DNA from: an uncultured Clostridium sp.
GTDB lineage: Bacteria > Bacillota_A > Clostridia > Lachnospirales > Lachnospiraceae
NCBI GenBank assembly: GCA_947174825.1
Contig: CAMWKN010000011.1
Coordinates: 1 to 12,053 of the forward strand
Length of the DNA stretch: 12,053 nt
Direction: 5' to 3'
Positions 1 to 5,790 of this stretch are shown one piece after another. Each line of letters begins with the position of its first letter. The stretch's first letter is position 1. The notes under the pieces are model-generated. The model was not told where the DNA came from and ran no database searches. It saw only the letters and a list, made by a program, of their open reading frames with translations. The translations under genes were made by a program, and so were the position numbers.

Positions 1-39
1 TTTTCAGTATATCTTATTAGCCACTCCTGTTACAACTTT

Positions 40-45
40 ATTATA
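40..45 (-). promoter_or_regulatory. Possible extended -10 promoter reading out of the left edge
   Basis: Just after the stop of the last recombinase, the minus strand reads TGCTATAAT, a perfect extended -10 (TGnTATAAT). No convincing -35 is seen at 17 nt. It would drive transcription leftward out of the window, and an AGGAG lies shortly downstream. A chance match in AT-rich DNA is possible. Confidence 0.3.
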
Positions 46-50
46 GCACT

Positions 51-1766
51 TCACTCCTTCCTGCTTTCCGTCAGTTCCACAAATGCTTTCAGTTCATCGG
101 CAAAGGCATATTCTATTTCAATCCTGCCCTCCCCGAAGAAAACAATGCGGCTGATCAGTGCGTGGACTATATCCGATGTGAGTTCCTCAAAGCCTGCATA
201 CCGTTCCATGACCTTTGCGAAGTCCTGACCGCCCGCATATTCTGCCTCATAGGTAGTCTGCATTGCTGCCAGTTCGGAAAGTTTCTGTGCGAGGTTTTCT
301 GCTTCCTTAACATATTTCTGCTTTGCAAACAGGTAATCCCTCTCACTAAGCAATCCGTCCGCATAATCATTGTAAAGGTTGCTGTTCATGGACTGCGCAC
401 GTTCCAGCTTATTCTTTGTGTCTGTTATCTGCCTCTTGTAATCGGTCTTTATCTGCTTTGCCTGCGCCGTCCTGTTCAGGCTTTGCAGGACTTCCTTTGT
501 GTCGAGGAACAGCTTCATGTGCATCCGCAGGGCATTTTCAACCGCCTGCTCCAAGTCCTGCAATTTGATCCTTTTCTTTTTACAGAACTTTTCGCCATAG
601 GCTTCAGAATTGGGACAGAGATAAGCATAATGAACTTTGACAGTCCCGTACCTGTTATCCACTCTCCGGTAAAATTTCAGCCTGCCGCCGCAGTCGCCGC
701 AGAAAAGGATACGGTCAAACTTGTTTCCCTTTTTCTCCACATTGTCATACTTGCCACGGCTTGCGATCACTTGCTGCTTTCTTTCCTCAACCAGTTCCTG
801 CACTTTGTCAAAAAGCTCACGGCTCACAACAGGCTCATGGGTTCCTGCCACATATATCCTGTCCTCTTTCTTTATCCTGTGCTTTTTGATTCCCATGTGC
901 ATCGCTTCTTTTTGTGTCCCCTGCTCCATATCGCCAATGTAGACCGGATTGACGATCATTGTGGCGATTGTGCCGTCATTCCAAAGGCTTTCGGCATACC
1001 GCTTGTTTTTCGTCAACCCCTTTTCATATTTGTAGCGCATCGGGGACGCAATCCCTTCATCATTCAGCATTTTTGCAATGCTGCCATTGCCCATGCCCTC
1101 TGCCTTGCACTCAAATATCCTCACTACGATATGGCTCACTTCCCTGTCAACAATGAGCAGGTTCTTATCTTCCGGGCTTTTCATATATCCGTATGCCGCC
1201 CTGCACCCTATGAACTTCCCCTGCCGCTGCTTGATGTCAATGGCAGTGGAAACTTTCTTTGACATATCCTTTGCATATGCCTCATTGATAAGGTTTTTAA
1301 GCGGTACGATAAGACCGTCATCTGCCGTGTTCGGATTGATGCTGTCATAGCCGTCCGTGACTGCGATAAAGCGTACCCCAAAGAAAGGGAATATCTTTTC
1401 GAGGTAGTCCCCTGCTTCCAGATAGTTCCTGCCAAGTCTTGAAAGGTCTTTTACCACGATACAGTCAATCTCTCCTGCCCGCATGTCTGCAACCATCCTC
1501 ATAAACTCCGGTCTGTCAAAGCGTGTGCCTGACACCCCGTTGTCTATGTATTCTGCCGTCTGTCTGAGGTATGGTTTGCTCTCTATATAATTCCTTACTA
1601 ATGATAACTGGTTCTCAATAGTGTCGCAGTCAGGGTTTTTGCTGTCCTCCACGGACAGCCTTGCATATACCGCCGTCCGGTACAGCTTCATTTCCGGTTT
1701 TGCCTGTGCCGCCGCATTCTGCATACCCTGTTCGGAAACAGAGGGCTTTCTGCTCTTTCTAGCCAT
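51..1766 (-). CDS. Large serine recombinase, downstream member of a tandem pair
   Basis: A 571-residue site-specific DNA recombinase of the large serine type (TnpX/TndX-like architecture), expected to integrate or excise the element through a phosphoserine intermediate. The N-terminal resolvase domain shows YARLS with catalytic Ser38, the GVSGTRFDRP block with Arg85, and KDLSRLGRN with Arg110 and Arg113. A recombinase DNA-binding domain follows, then a zinc ribbon (FCGDCGG plus two further Cys, about residues 355-400), then a charged coiled-coil-like stretch near 420-500. Length is typical and no key residue is missing. The ATG directly abuts the TAA of the upstream recombinase, with AGGAGG at 1775-1780 and an 8-nt spacer, so the pair is probably translationally coupled. 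Function is a family inference; the partner sites are not visible here. Confidence 0.95.
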   Translation of the reverse strand: MARKSRKPSVSEQGMQNAAAQAKPEMKLYRTAVYARLSVEDSKNPDCDTIENQLSLVRNYIESKPYLRQTAEYIDNGVSGTRFDRPEFMRMVADMRAGEIDCIVVKDLSRLGRNYLEAGDYLEKIFPFFGVRFIAVTDGYDSINPNTADDGLIVPLKNLINEAYAKDMSKKVSTAIDIKQRQGKFIGCRAAYGYMKSPEDKNLLIVDREVSHIVVRIFECKAEGMGNGSIAKMLNDEGIASPMRYKYEKGLTKNKRYAESLWNDGTIATMIVNPVYIGDMEQGTQKEAMHMGIKKHRIKKEDRIYVAGTHEPVVSRELFDKVQELVEERKQQVIASRGKYDNVEKKGNKFDRILFCGDCGGRLKFYRRVDNRYGTVKVHYAYLCPNSEAYGEKFCKKKRIKLQDLEQAVENALRMHMKLFLDTKEVLQSLNRTAQAKQIKTDYKRQITDTKNKLERAQSMNSNLYNDYADGLLSERDYLFAKQKYVKEAENLAQKLSELAAMQTTYEAEYAGGQDFAKVMERYAGFEELTSDIVHALISRIVFFGEGRIEIEYAFADELKAFVELTESRKE

Positions 1767-3431
1767 TTACACTGCCTCCTTCCTGCTATACTCCCCGTAT
1801 GCAGCCACATATTCGCTGCACCTTGTAAATTCATCTTCAAAGTTGTATGTGATCTCTATCCTGTCCGCACTGTAGACCATGACACGCTTTATCATCACTA
1901 CCGCCGCACTGCGTTCTAAGGACTGGATATTCTCATGCCGCTTAAATTCATTGATCCATTCGTGCATACTGCTCTTGTTTTCCAGTATCAGCTTCATTTC
2001 CTTCTCATAAGAGCCGATTGCCGTTTCCGCCTCACTGATCCTGCGGTCATACTCTGCTTTTAACTGTAAATATTCCTTTTTGGAAATGATGCCGTCCTTT
2101 AAGTCCTCATACAGATTCAGCTTTCTTTTTTCCGCTTTTTCCAGTTCCGCACGTTTCCTCACAATGCGTTCATCAAACTTTGCCACATCTGCCTTTAGCT
2201 TTGGGGCTTTCTCAATGACCTGCATTGCCTCCTCCAGTGTCAGGACGCTTTCAATATGCGTCTGTAACAGATAAAGGACGGAATCTGTCAGGTCAGCTTC
2301 TGAAATCCTGTGCGGCGAACATGAGGTTTTATCCTTCTTATTGCCGGAGCAGACATAATACACATATTTTTTACCGCCTGCCGGAACCGTCTTTCTTACC
2401 ATTGGTTCCATGCAGTCCCCGCAGTAAAGCATACCTGCAAGTGGAAAGAGTGCCTCTTTATCCGGGGAGATCCTTGTGTCCTGCTTTAGAAGTTCCTGCA
2501 CCAGATTGAAGTCTTTCCTTGATACGATAGGCTCATGTGTGTTTTCCACCTTTACCCATTCATCTTCCGGCTTCATTACCCGTGTCTTTACCTTATAGTT
2601 TGGTGTTGTCTGCTTGCCCTGTGTAAGCACCCCGGTATAGACCTCATTTTTGAGTATTCTAAGCACCGCATTGTAACTCCATTTTGCCTGCGTCCCCTTC
2701 TTGAATGTCGTCTCAAGATTTATGCCGATGCTCTTTTTGTACTCCATCGGGGAAAGGATACCGTCATTGTTCAGCCTGTCAGCGATTGTCTGCTGGTTCA
2801 AGCCGCACAGCTTCATTGCAAATATATCCCTCACAACGCCTGCCGCATATTCATCAATGACAAGCTGGTTCTTGTTCCTCTCGTCCTTGAGGTAGCCGTA
2901 CACGGCAAATGCGCCGATATACTCCCCTCTTTTCCGCTTCATATCCAAGTGGCTTCTGATCTTAATGGATATGTCCCTGCAATATGCGTCATTTATGAGG
3001 TTCTTGAACGGGACCACCATATCACTGCCATAGCCGCCTGCCGCCGCCATGCTGTCGTAATTGTCCGTAATGGCAATGAACCGCACACCGAGCATCGGGA
3101 ATATCTTTTCAATATACCGCCCTGCTTCAATATAATTCCTGCCGAAACGGGACAGGTCTTTTACAATGACACAGTTGACCGTGCCTTTCCGTATATCCTC
3201 CAACATGCGCTGGAAGTCCGGGCGGTCAAAATTGACGCCGCTGTAACCGTCATCCGCATACACGGAATGTACCTTGATTTCAGTGTGGGATTTCAGAAAG
3301 TCCATGATTAAGGCTTTCTGGTTCGATATGCTGTTGCTTACGAGCTTGCTGCCTTCCGCAACATCGCCATCCTCTCTTGATAATCGGAGGTAAATGGCTG
3401 CATGATATAAAATAGAATTGATATTTTCCAT
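1767..3431 (-). CDS. Large serine recombinase, upstream member of a tandem pair
   Basis: A 554-residue large serine recombinase, related to but clearly different from its downstream neighbour. The motifs are IYLRLS (catalytic Ser18 from the chosen start), DDGYSGVNFDRP, KDLSRFGRN, a mid-protein recombinase domain, a zinc ribbon (LYCGDCMEP, then YYVCSG and SCSP), a coiled-coil-like segment, and a short C-terminal tail. I choose the ATG at 3431 because AAGGAG (3440-3445) sits 8 nt before it. The in-frame GTG at 3440 would leave that site no spacing. It forms a two-gene unit with the recombinase at 51-1766. Tandem serine recombinases often both take part in moving one element, but whether both are needed here is inference. 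Confidence 0.95.
   Translation of the reverse strand: MENINSILYHAAIYLRLSREDGDVAEGSKLVSNSISNQKALIMDFLKSHTEIKVHSVYADDGYSGVNFDRPDFQRMLEDIRKGTVNCVIVKDLSRFGRNYIEAGRYIEKIFPMLGVRFIAITDNYDSMAAAGGYGSDMVVPFKNLINDAYCRDISIKIRSHLDMKRKRGEYIGAFAVYGYLKDERNKNQLVIDEYAAGVVRDIFAMKLCGLNQQTIADRLNNDGILSPMEYKKSIGINLETTFKKGTQAKWSYNAVLRILKNEVYTGVLTQGKQTTPNYKVKTRVMKPEDEWVKVENTHEPIVSRKDFNLVQELLKQDTRISPDKEALFPLAGMLYCGDCMEPMVRKTVPAGGKKYVYYVCSGNKKDKTSCSPHRISEADLTDSVLYLLQTHIESVLTLEEAMQVIEKAPKLKADVAKFDERIVRKRAELEKAEKRKLNLYEDLKDGIISKKEYLQLKAEYDRRISEAETAIGSYEKEMKLILENKSSMHEWINEFKRHENIQSLERSAAVVMIKRVMVYSADRIEITYNFEDEFTRCSEYVAAYGEYSRKEAV
1775..1780 (-). promoter_or_regulatory. Ribosome binding site of the downstream recombinase
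   Basis: AGGAGG on the minus strand, 8 nt before the ATG at 1766 and lying inside the last codons of the preceding recombinase gene. It fixes the start and suggests coupled translation of the two recombinases. Confidence 0.8.
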
Positions 3432-3477
3432 CTGCAACACTCCTTTTCCTTGATTTCAATTAAGATAGCCCAATCCC

Positions 3478-3535
3478 AAAAAATCTAGGTTCCAGAGTTT
3501 GCACATGATTTAGTTGTCCTACTGAGTCCTAGATT
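3478..3535 (-). terminator. Weak long-loop terminator or attenuator before the recombinase pair
   Basis: On the minus strand AATCTAGG (3528-3535) pairs perfectly with CCTAGATT (3482-3489) across a 38-nt loop, and the second arm runs into six T (3478-3483). It lies between the small gene ending at 3576 and the recombinase starting at 3431. The 8-bp AT-rich stem with a long loop makes it a weak terminator. It could instead be a regulatory hairpin or a protein-binding inverted repeat. Confidence 0.4.
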
Positions 3536-3575
3536 AACACATTTCCCGTTTTTTTTCCACACTTTTTTCAAAATT

Positions 3576-3815
3576 TTATACAGACATCACAAGTTCCTCA
3601 AAACGCTCATTCAGGGAAACCCCGTTCTCGCTGTAGCTTGACTTGACAATGACATTCCCCACACGGAAACAATAGGGATTTTTTACCTGCCTGATAAATT
3701 CCCTGCGCCTTTCTTCCCGTGAAAGCCCTTTATCTATCTTTATCTGCCGAATATCAACAACATCTTCCGGTCTTACCGTCCGAATGTCTACTGCCTGCAT
3801 TTCCTCAAGTGACAT
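3576..3815 (-). CDS. Small DUF6870-like mobile-element protein
   Basis: A 79-residue protein starting MSLEEMQAVDIRTV. It has the recurring pattern VDIRTV...LVDI-like segment...RQVKNPYCFRVGN and a conserved-looking VKSSY near the end. This resembles the small DUF6870-type proteins common in conjugative elements of Lachnospiraceae. That assignment is from memory, and no biochemical function is known to me. The ATG at 3815 is chosen over an upstream in-frame start at 3884 because a strong GGGAGG lies 7 nt before it and the upstream start falls inside the terminator at 3871-3894. It sits between that terminator and the recombinase pair, so it probably begins its own transcription unit, possibly a regulator or accessory factor of the recombinases (inference only). 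Confidence 0.75.
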   Translation of the reverse strand: MSLEEMQAVDIRTVRPEDVVDIRQIKIDKGLSREERRREFIRQVKNPYCFRVGNVIVKSSYSENGVSLNERFEELVMSV

Positions 3816-3841
3816 TCCATTCCTCCCTATGAAAAATTCAT

Positions 3842-3865
3842 GCTGCCATATGGAACACTGGCAGC
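3842..3865. repeat. Inverted repeat upstream of the DUF6870-like gene
   Basis: GCTGCCA (3842-3848) and TGGCAGC (3859-3865) form a perfect 7-bp inverted repeat with a 10-nt spacer. It lies between the terminator at 3871-3894 and the start at 3815, a position that would suit an operator. No bound protein is known. Confidence 0.35.
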
Positions 3866-3870
3866 TATGT

Positions 3871-3894
3871 AAAAAGCCGGACACCCACCCGGCT
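3871..3894 (-). terminator. Rho-independent terminator of the short-frame cluster
   Basis: Minus strand: AGCCGG (3889-3894), an 8-nt loop, CCGGCT (3875-3880), then a run of T (3871-3875). The GC-rich stem and T tract make this a convincing intrinsic terminator for the transcript that contains the frames at 3955-4620. Confidence 0.8.
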
Positions 3895-3954
3895 CTGCTT
3901 TATCTTCTATAGGTATGTCTGCCCTGCACTTCATTTTGCATGATATGAGGTCTG

Positions 3955-4125
3955 TTATCTCAATTTTTTGTTCTTTCCACTCTGCTGTTGCGGAATGTAT
4001 CCGCCAGCCGTCCGTTGTTGTAGCTTTTTGCAATAGTTTTCAAATTCCTGTTCTTTCTTATTATTATCCGTTTCAGGTGCCAACTGATCCTTATTTCCCA
4101 CCCGAATATAAATCGCAGCTTTCAT
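3955..4125 (-). CDS. Serine-recombinase N-terminal stub with Ser replaced by Gly
   Basis: A 56-residue frame beginning MKAAIYIRVGNKDQL, which matches the first strand of serine recombinases (xYxRVSTxxQ) except that the catalytic Ser position is Gly. After about 35 residues the resemblance ends and the protein closes with a basic tail (SGKNKKLR). It lacks the rest of the catalytic domain and every DNA-binding domain, so it cannot be a recombinase by itself. AGGGAAG lies about 8 nt before the ATG at 4125, so translation is plausible. It overlaps the tail of the PemK-like fragment (4091-4192) in another frame and is followed by the terminator at 3871-3894. It may be a small regulatory or decoy protein or simply a decaying gene piece; the sequence does not decide. 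Confidence 0.55.
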   Translation of the reverse strand: MKAAIYIRVGNKDQLAPETDNNKKEQEFENYCKKLQQRTAGGYIPQQQSGKNKKLR

Positions 4126-4192
4126 TCTGCATACTTCCCTGATACTGTACGCCCAGGTCAACATACAGTATGTCGCCTCTCTGTATCTTCAT
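4091..4192 (-). pseudogene. PemK/MazF-like toxin N-terminal fragment
   Basis: A 33-codon frame starting MKIQRGDILYVDLG, which resembles the first strand of PemK/MazF endoribonuclease toxins (RGDIYYVDLGP...GSEQGG). The match seems to continue to YQGSMQ and then breaks, with a stop at 4091-4093. The rest of the toxin fold (about 80-90 residues) is absent. Its ATG overlaps the stop of the preceding gene by one base (TGATG), the usual coupled arrangement, which supports an ancestral operon position. The recombinase stub begins within its last codons. I read it as the 5' remnant of a toxin gene cut off by fusion to other sequence. It is too short for a firm family call. Confidence 0.45.
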
Positions 4193-4620
4193 CAGCAGCC
4201 CTTGCCCCCGCCCCATATCGGTCTTTCCTCATCGGCAGGACACTTTGTTGTGTCATACATATGGTACTGCATGGTAGAAAGCTCAAAAAAGCCAATGCCA
4301 ATGTTTGCGGCATCGTGCATAAATTCCTCCAGATCGGACACGTCCGCTGTTATGTCAGCCATGTTTTCCACGACAACCGTATCATACTGTCCGCTGATCA
4401 GACGTGTAATCAGCATATTTACCGCATCACGGTCAATGTCCCTGTTCGGTCCCTTGTTAATGATAGCTTCATTCAACAATGCTATCCCTGCCATACTGCA
4501 CTTCTGGCGGTTTTGCTGAATAAGCTGGCGGATATTGCTCTCTGACTTGTTGGAGTTCATAAACATGATCGCCGGATGCACAAGCAAGCCGACCTCAATA
4601 GTTTTCACATTACTGCACAT
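4192..4620 (-). CDS. Serine-recombinase-like domain protein lacking catalytic residues
   Basis: A 142-residue protein aligning by eye to the catalytic domain of serine recombinases. It has an SESNIRQLIQQ segment (cf. SI..QL), GPNRDIDRDAVNMLITRLIS (cf. GxSGxxxDRPxLxxLl), GQYDTVVVENMADIT (cf. GxIDxVVVxxLSRL), then DLEEFMHDAANIGIGFFEL (cf. the helix before GVxFxSL). The YxRxS strand is replaced by LLVHPAIMF, and the two arginines of the SRLSR motif are lost. It therefore looks catalytically dead, with no zinc ribbon or recombinase DNA-binding domain. I choose the ATG at 4620 because AGGTGA (4626-4631) precedes it by 5 nt; an in-frame GTG at 4629 lies inside that site. It could be a structural or regulatory partner of the active recombinases (inference). 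Confidence 0.7.
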   Translation of the reverse strand: MCSNVKTIEVGLLVHPAIMFMNSNKSESNIRQLIQQNRQKCSMAGIALLNEAIINKGPNRDIDRDAVNMLITRLISGQYDTVVVENMADITADVSDLEEFMHDAANIGIGFFELSTMQYHMYDTTKCPADEERPIWGGGKGC

Positions 4621-4684
4621 GATAATCACCTGTTCTTTCTTCTATTTTCATTGACTGAAACAAAAGAGAAGTTTTTGCCGGCAT

Positions 4685-4757
4685 TTATCCTCTCATACAG
4701 GGAAGCCTTGTCTGCTGTTATCTGATAACTGCAAGGCTTGCCTGTATCAGAGGATAA
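4685..4757. repeat. Long imperfect inverted repeat with 26-bp arms
   Basis: Arms 4685-4710 and 4732-4757 are complementary at 24 of 26 positions, around a 21-nt centre that itself contains GTTATC-T-GATAAC (4717-4729). As RNA from the minus strand it would form a very stable hairpin. No T tract follows, so it is not an ordinary terminator. It could be a regulatory RNA structure, a recombination or transfer site, or a remnant of a small mobile repeat. Confidence 0.7.
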
Positions 4758-4758
4758 C

Positions 4759-4774
4759 GTGGCGTTTCCGCCAC
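4759..4774 (-). ncRNA. Perfect hairpin with GAAA tetraloop
   Basis: Minus strand GTGGCG-GAAA-CGCCAC is a perfect 6-bp GC-rich stem closed by a GNRA tetraloop, immediately next to the long inverted repeat at 4685-4757. The GNRA loop appears on the minus strand, the direction of transcription of all surrounding genes. This suggests a structured leader RNA for the gene at 4192-4620; no known riboswitch class is recognised. Confidence 0.4.
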
Positions 4775-4788
4775 ATTACCCCTCTGTT

Positions 4789-4809
4789 CAATCTGAAAAT
4801 ATCAGATTG
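4789..4809. repeat. Perfect 8-bp inverted repeat over a stop codon
   Basis: CAATCTGA (4789-4796) and TCAGATTG (4802-4809) with a 5-nt loop. The right arm contains the stop codon of the 86-residue gene at 4802-5062. There is no strong T run on the minus strand after it, so termination would be weak. It is the first of three successive hairpins in the 4685-4809 stretch. Confidence 0.5.
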
Positions 4810-5062
4810 GCTCTCGCTTGTCCCCGAACCGGGTAACATACACTGGGACGGCTCCCATCCCACACTGCGCCTCCGTCATGCCCAACCAGACGGAATCCGC
4901 AGGCAGCCACTCCCGAAAAATGCTTTCGCTGAAATTCCGGCGCTGTTTTACCTCATTACCTCTGACTGCCATGCCAGTAGGCACAATCCTCTGCTCCATA
5001 CCTTCACGGGCAACAATGAAATCCTTGCAGGTATATCTTCGCACGAAACGGGATTCTGCCAC
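4802..5062 (-). CDS. Small protein of unknown family (86 aa)
   Basis: An 86-residue, basic, soluble-looking protein with no signal peptide or membrane segment. It starts at a GTG (MAESRFVRRYTCKDF when translated) with AGGG about 7-8 nt upstream. Visible pieces include an Arg-rich N-terminus, VRGNEVKQRRNF near the middle, and PVYVTRFGDKREPI at the end. I do not recognise the family. Its first half has a second, broken copy at 7555-7673, so this block has been duplicated. That both copies keep similar sequence around VPTGMAVRGNEVK (VPIGVAVRGNEVK in the copy) supports real coding. It is the first gene of the minus-strand cluster before the structured region at 4685-4809. In the same frame after the stop, another 23 or so codons are open, so a longer ancestral protein is possible. 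Confidence 0.6.
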   Translation of the reverse strand: MAESRFVRRYTCKDFIVAREGMEQRIVPTGMAVRGNEVKQRRNFSESIFREWLPADSVWLGMTEAQCGMGAVPVYVTRFGDKREPI

Positions 5063-5134
5063 CCCTTTATCCCTGCATAAGCATAGACGGATAAAAAGGC
5101 GAAAATAAAATCAGGTGTATGCGTGTCCTATTAA
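4945..5134. repeat. Direct repeat, copy 1 (about 190 bp)
   Basis: This stretch is repeated in the same orientation at 7555-7741 with scattered substitutions and small indels. It covers the first half of the 86-residue gene plus its upstream region. Beyond 5134 a weaker resemblance continues (for example CACCATTTATAGCTGATAT against CACTATTTATAGCCGATAT) up to a hairpin terminator in both copies. Confidence 0.85.
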
Positions 5135-5252
5135 ATTGTTTTGGCTTTCTCAAGCCTGCAACTATCATAACTGAAGGGGAGTTTTTTTCAGAGTTCCAGT
5201 ATACACCATTTATAGCTGATATACGCCACTTAGACTATGAGATATAAAACAC

Positions 5253-5298
5253 AAAAAGGACCGGACACCAGATAAAATCTGTTGTCCGATCCCTTTTA
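5253..5298 (-). terminator. Strong hairpin terminator of the secreted-protein gene
   Basis: Minus strand AAAAGGGATCGGACAACAGAT, short TTT loop, ATCTGGTGTCCGGTCCTTTTT: a long, nearly perfect stem ending in a T run just after the stop of the gene at 5329-5529. A and T runs flank both sides, so it could work in both directions. Confidence 0.85.
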
Positions 5299-5328
5299 TT
5301 ATTGATTTTTTGTGAGTTATGTTTCAAC

Positions 5329-5529
5329 TCAATGAGGGCAGTTCGGATAATAAGTGTCGCTCAACATATCCATTTTCCATGATGTGCCGCACTTTGTACA
5401 CTTAACTCCTTTCCACTTTTCATAGTGGCATGATGAACCGCTCTTCTTATGAACATATATATACACATCTTTTGTTGAATAATCACAGTATCCATAGGTG
5501 GAAATTTCCAAATTTAATTCTTCTGCCAC
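5329..5529 (-). pseudogene. C-terminal half of a split secreted Cys-containing protein
   Basis: A 66-codon frame starting at GTG (AEELNLEISTYGYCDY...) and rich in Tyr and Cys: a Cys near residue 18, SSCHYEKW, VKCTKCGTSW (CxxC), and a terminal CPH. This resembles the C-terminal part of small secreted proteins with a CxxC knuckle or disulfide. It is in the same frame as the signal-peptide-bearing half at 5536-5790, separated only by a TAG codon and two sense codons, and no convincing ribosome site precedes the GTG. I therefore read both as one gene interrupted by an amber codon. Readthrough, a suppressor or restart translation would be needed to make this half. A strong terminator follows at 5253-5298. 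No function is recognised. Confidence 0.6.
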
Positions 5530-5535
5530 ACCGTC

Positions 5536-5790
5536 CTAATCCACCGTAGCAACAGTATTACCAGCCCCAACAGTAGCTGCCGATATTGGATCAACTTTTC
5601 CTTCCTGGACTAATGCTCTGAACTCATCACTGACAGTAATAAATTCTTCATCCGACAAAGAAACAGCCCGGCTTTCGTCCTTGCTCTCCACAACTGCCGT
5701 TGAATCCTCAAATTTATCCGCAGTTGCGACATTGTTAGCTGCCAATGCTGTCACTGAACTTCCTGCGATAACTCCTACAGTTAAAATCAT
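5536..5790 (-). pseudogene. N-terminal half of a split secreted protein
   Basis: An 84-codon frame whose first residues MILTVGVIAGSSVTALAANN form a hydrophobic core followed by an ALA-A signal-peptidase-like site, then an acidic, Ser/Thr-rich mature region. The usual positively charged n-region is missing: the ATG overlaps the stop of the upstream metallo-hydrolase gene (ATGA). In-frame sequence upstream of the ATG (NRGYSAVGAIS) would make a better signal peptide but has no start codon in view. It ends in TAG (5536-5538), after which the same frame continues into the Cys-containing half at 5329-5529. The gene thus seems damaged at both its front and middle. It is probably an exported small protein in its intact form. 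Confidence 0.6.

Larger units (their letters stand above)
4626..4775 (-). pseudogene. Start-less 49-codon open frame upstream of the dead recombinase-like gene
   Basis: A minus-strand frame open from the TAA at 4776-4778 to a TGA at 4626-4628. It has no ATG, GTG or TTG start. Its C-terminal half (from ITADKASLYERINAGKNFSF to a basic RRKNR end) has protein-like composition, and its stop lies within the Shine-Dalgarno site of the gene starting at 4620, an operon-like arrangement. It may be the 3' end of a gene whose front was lost. Against this, most of it lies in a long inverted repeat, so the frame could be chance. Confidence 0.3.

Noticed and set aside
4..24. Tiny frame GTG...TGA after an AGGAG near the left edge
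   Set aside because: Only seven codons. The ribosome-site match alone is not enough to call a gene.
162..1262. Long plus-strand open frame of 366 codons
   Set aside because: It lies opposite the recombinase at 51-1766, whose catalytic motifs are clear. Its translation has no recognisable domain and is a shadow of that gene.
2535..3311. Plus-strand open frame of 258 codons
   Set aside because: It is opposite the second recombinase, with no ribosome site and no recognisable motif.
3827..4033. Minus-strand frame of 68 codons overlapping the recombinase stub
   Set aside because: It runs through the intrinsic terminator at 3871-3894 and has no family-like pattern or clear ribosome site, so it is probably a shadow.
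4685..4757. Long inverted repeat as CRISPR unit or insertion-sequence ends
   Set aside because: There is only one palindrome with no repeated spacers, and no transposase lies between the arms, which are 21 bases apart.
5143..5156. Small hairpin GGCTT-loop-AAGCC downstream of repeat copy 1
   Set aside because: A 5-bp stem with no T tract on either strand; too weak to call a terminator or an RNA element.
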